Assembly: GCF_019396385.1 (NCBI RefSeq)
Contig: NZ_JAHKRN010000003.1
Coordinates: 186,001-250,000 of the forward strand
Source: Nonomuraea harbinensis
Lineage (GTDB): Bacteria > Actinomycetota > Actinomycetes > Streptosporangiales > Streptosporangiaceae
Length of the DNA stretch: 64,000 bases
Direction: 5' to 3'
Position numbers and translations under genes: made by a program. Each line of letters opens with the position of its first letter. Within the stretch, counting starts at the first letter, position 1. This document shows, piece by piece, positions 62,888 through 64,000 of the stretch. A model generated the notes under the pieces. The model saw nothing but the letters and a program-made list of their open reading frames with translations, was not told the origin of the DNA and did not search any database.

Positions 62888-64000
62888 CTACTGGTCGGGT
62901 TTGAAGGTCGCGCAGAACGTCTCGAAGAAGTGGTAGTCCTTCTTCCAGCGACTTGCGAGGTTGTGCCAGTAGATGGCGTAACCACGGCCGTTGTCGGTGA
63001 TGAATCCCCGGTTGCGCACCCTCGTCTTGCCGGTGTTGGTGTTCCAGGTGAAGTCCCAGTCGGCGGCGGCCTTCTGGTAGTCGACCGCCTTGATGTCGAT
63101 CAGCTGGTAGCCGCCGAACCCGTACTTGGCCGTCTTCTCCTGCTTCCGCCAGTCCTTGACCGGGTCGCTGCCGGGCTTCGAGGCCCGGTCGACCGACACG
63201 AACGCGTTGGAGCCCGCGCCGGGGCCGCGGAAGAACACCTGGGAACCCTCACGCTTGTAGACGTCCCAGCCCTTGGGCAGCCCTATGGTGAAGTCGAGCT
63301 GCTTGTCCTTGTACCACTTCCAGCCCGAGGGCAGCGTGGCGGCCTGTGCCGTCTCCTCCTCGGTGGGCGTGGGGGAGGGCGTGGCCGACGGGGACTCGCT
63401 GACCGTGGGAGAAGGGCTCGACGACGGCTCGGCCGCGTCCGTGGTCGCCGCGCCGGTCGGCTCGGAGGTGGCGGCGGTGCTGGCCGCCGTCGTGGGGCCG
63501 GGGCCGCCGGACGGGTCCTCCGGGGTGGCCCGCAGGCCGAGGTAGCCGCCGACGCCCGCGACCAGGAGCACGGCCGTCACGGCCGCGATCACCGGCAGCG
63601 CCTGGCGCCTGCCGGCCGAGTCGGCGTTCATCGTGGACTCGGCGTCGTAAGGCGGCGTCGGCGGGTGCTCGGTCGCCGGCGTGATCCGCGCGCCGGTCTC
63701 GGGCGGCGGCGCCACGGCGGGACGGGGCGCGGGCTTGGACACCGGCTGAGGAGCGGGACGGGGCGGGGGCACCGGCATCAGGTTGGGGTCGGTCGGCATG
63801 TCGTCCTCGACCGGCGGCACCTTCGGCATCTTCGCCGTCCGCACGGCCGGGGGCTCGCTCGACGCGGCGATCGTCTGCCGCAGCAGCCGCTCCGTCTCCT
63901 CGTACATGAGCCGCTGCACCGGCTCCTTGGCCAGCAGCCCGTCGATCACCGGCGCCAGCGGCCCGGCGTGCGTGGCCGGGTCGGGCTCGTCGGTGAGCAC
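62888..64000 (-). CDS. Ser/Thr protein kinase C-terminal part (partial)
   Basis: At least 370 aa, cut by the window end; only the last part of the kinase lobe is visible (GPLAPVIDGLLAKEPVQRLMYEE). A Pro-rich linker, a helix (ALPVIAAVTAVLLVAGVGGYLGL), a Ser/Thr-rich stalk and the same extracellular domain as the downstream kinase follow (GWKWYKDKQLDFTIGLPKGW to FFETFCATFKPDQ). The catalytic motifs are outside the window, so activity cannot be judged. The gap to the next kinase is 10 nt: probable operon and tandem duplication. Confidence 0.85.
   Translation of the reverse strand: MLTDEPDPATHAGPLAPVIDGLLAKEPVQRLMYEETERLLRQTIAASSEPPAVRTAKMPKVPPVEDDMPTDPNLMPVPPPRPAPQPVSKPAPRPAVAPPPETGARITPATEHPPTPPYDAESTMNADSAGRRQALPVIAAVTAVLLVAGVGGYLGLRATPEDPSGGPGPTTAASTAATSEPTGAATTDAAEPSSSPSPTVSESPSATPSPTPTEEETAQAATLPSGWKWYKDKQLDFTIGLPKGWDVYKREGSQVFFRGPGAGSNAFVSVDRASKPGSDPVKDWRKQEKTAKYGFGGYQLIDIKAVDYQKAAADWDFTWNTNTGKTRVRNRGFITDNGRGYAIYWHNLASRWKKDYHFFETFCATFKPDQ

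Noticed and set aside
1..64000. Biosynthetic gene cluster, prophage or integrative element
   Set aside because: No PKS, NRPS, terpene cyclase, integrase, transposase, phage structural gene or tRNA attachment site was recognised.

Overview
This window comes from a very GC-rich actinomycete chromosome. Many genes use GTG starts, and most operonic neighbours overlap by 4 nt (ATGA/GTGA). The complete division and cell-wall (dcw) cluster with DivIVA, SepF and a MraZ operator, an F420-type oxidoreductase, DUF3040, and receptor-like Ser/Thr kinases all fit a filamentous actinobacterium. A Streptosporangiales (Nonomuraea-like) host is my inference and was not tested by any search. No tRNA, rRNA, CRISPR array, prophage, insertion sequence or PKS/NRPS cluster is visible.

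Layout. 1-2.5 kb (minus): end of a family-5 peptide/nickel-type ABC importer (lipoprotein and DppC-like permease). 2.8-3.6 kb: a DUF2236 (MpaB-type) protein. 3.7-8.4 kb: FMN riboswitch followed by ribD-ribE-ribM-like-ribBA-ribH and a PH-domain membrane protein. 8.5-12.1 kb: CoxD/CoxE/XdhC/MobA-like set, i.e. maturation proteins for a molybdenum hydroxylase without the hydroxylase. 12.1-14.2 kb: an exo/endonuclease-phosphatase protein and an F420-dependent oxidoreductase. 14.3-17.7 kb: a predicted membrane pseudokinase, pepQ, efp, nusB. 17.9-22.3 kb: MFS exporter, YjbR protein, methyltransferase, dinB with an SOS box, DUF3040 protein. 22.4-27.0 kb (minus): moxR-DUF58-tgpA. 27.4-49.1 kb: mraZ-rsmH-ftsL-ftsI-murE-murF-mraY-murD-ftsW-murG-murC-ftsQ-ftsZ-ylmE-sepF-ylmG-divIVA and a membrane protein with two HxxxC/CxxC metal-site motifs. 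49.3-52.1 kb: an SDR reductase with a divergent LysR regulator and a metallo-hydrolase, placed between divIVA and ileS. 52.2-55.6 kb (minus): ileS with a T-box leader. 55.8-57.7 kb: DksA/TraR-like protein, lspA, rluD. 57.7-64 kb (minus): Ser/Thr kinases interleaved with an AraC-azlC-azlD operon; the last kinase is cut by the window end.

How the genes work together. The rib operon makes riboflavin under FMN control and carries a likely flavin permease. The dcw genes build the peptidoglycan precursor (MurC-F, MraY, MurG), polymerise it at the septum (FtsW/FtsI) and place the septum or growing tip (FtsZ, SepF, FtsQ/L, DivIVA). MraZ has an evident autoregulatory operator. The most notable points are an isoleucyl-tRNA synthetase whose HIGH motif reads GVHH (linked to mupirocin hyper-resistance) under a T-box, the pseudokinase, the two-motif protein after divIVA, an orphan CoxDE/XdhC set, two kinases sharing one extracellular sensor domain, and a tandem repeat that runs across a stop codon.
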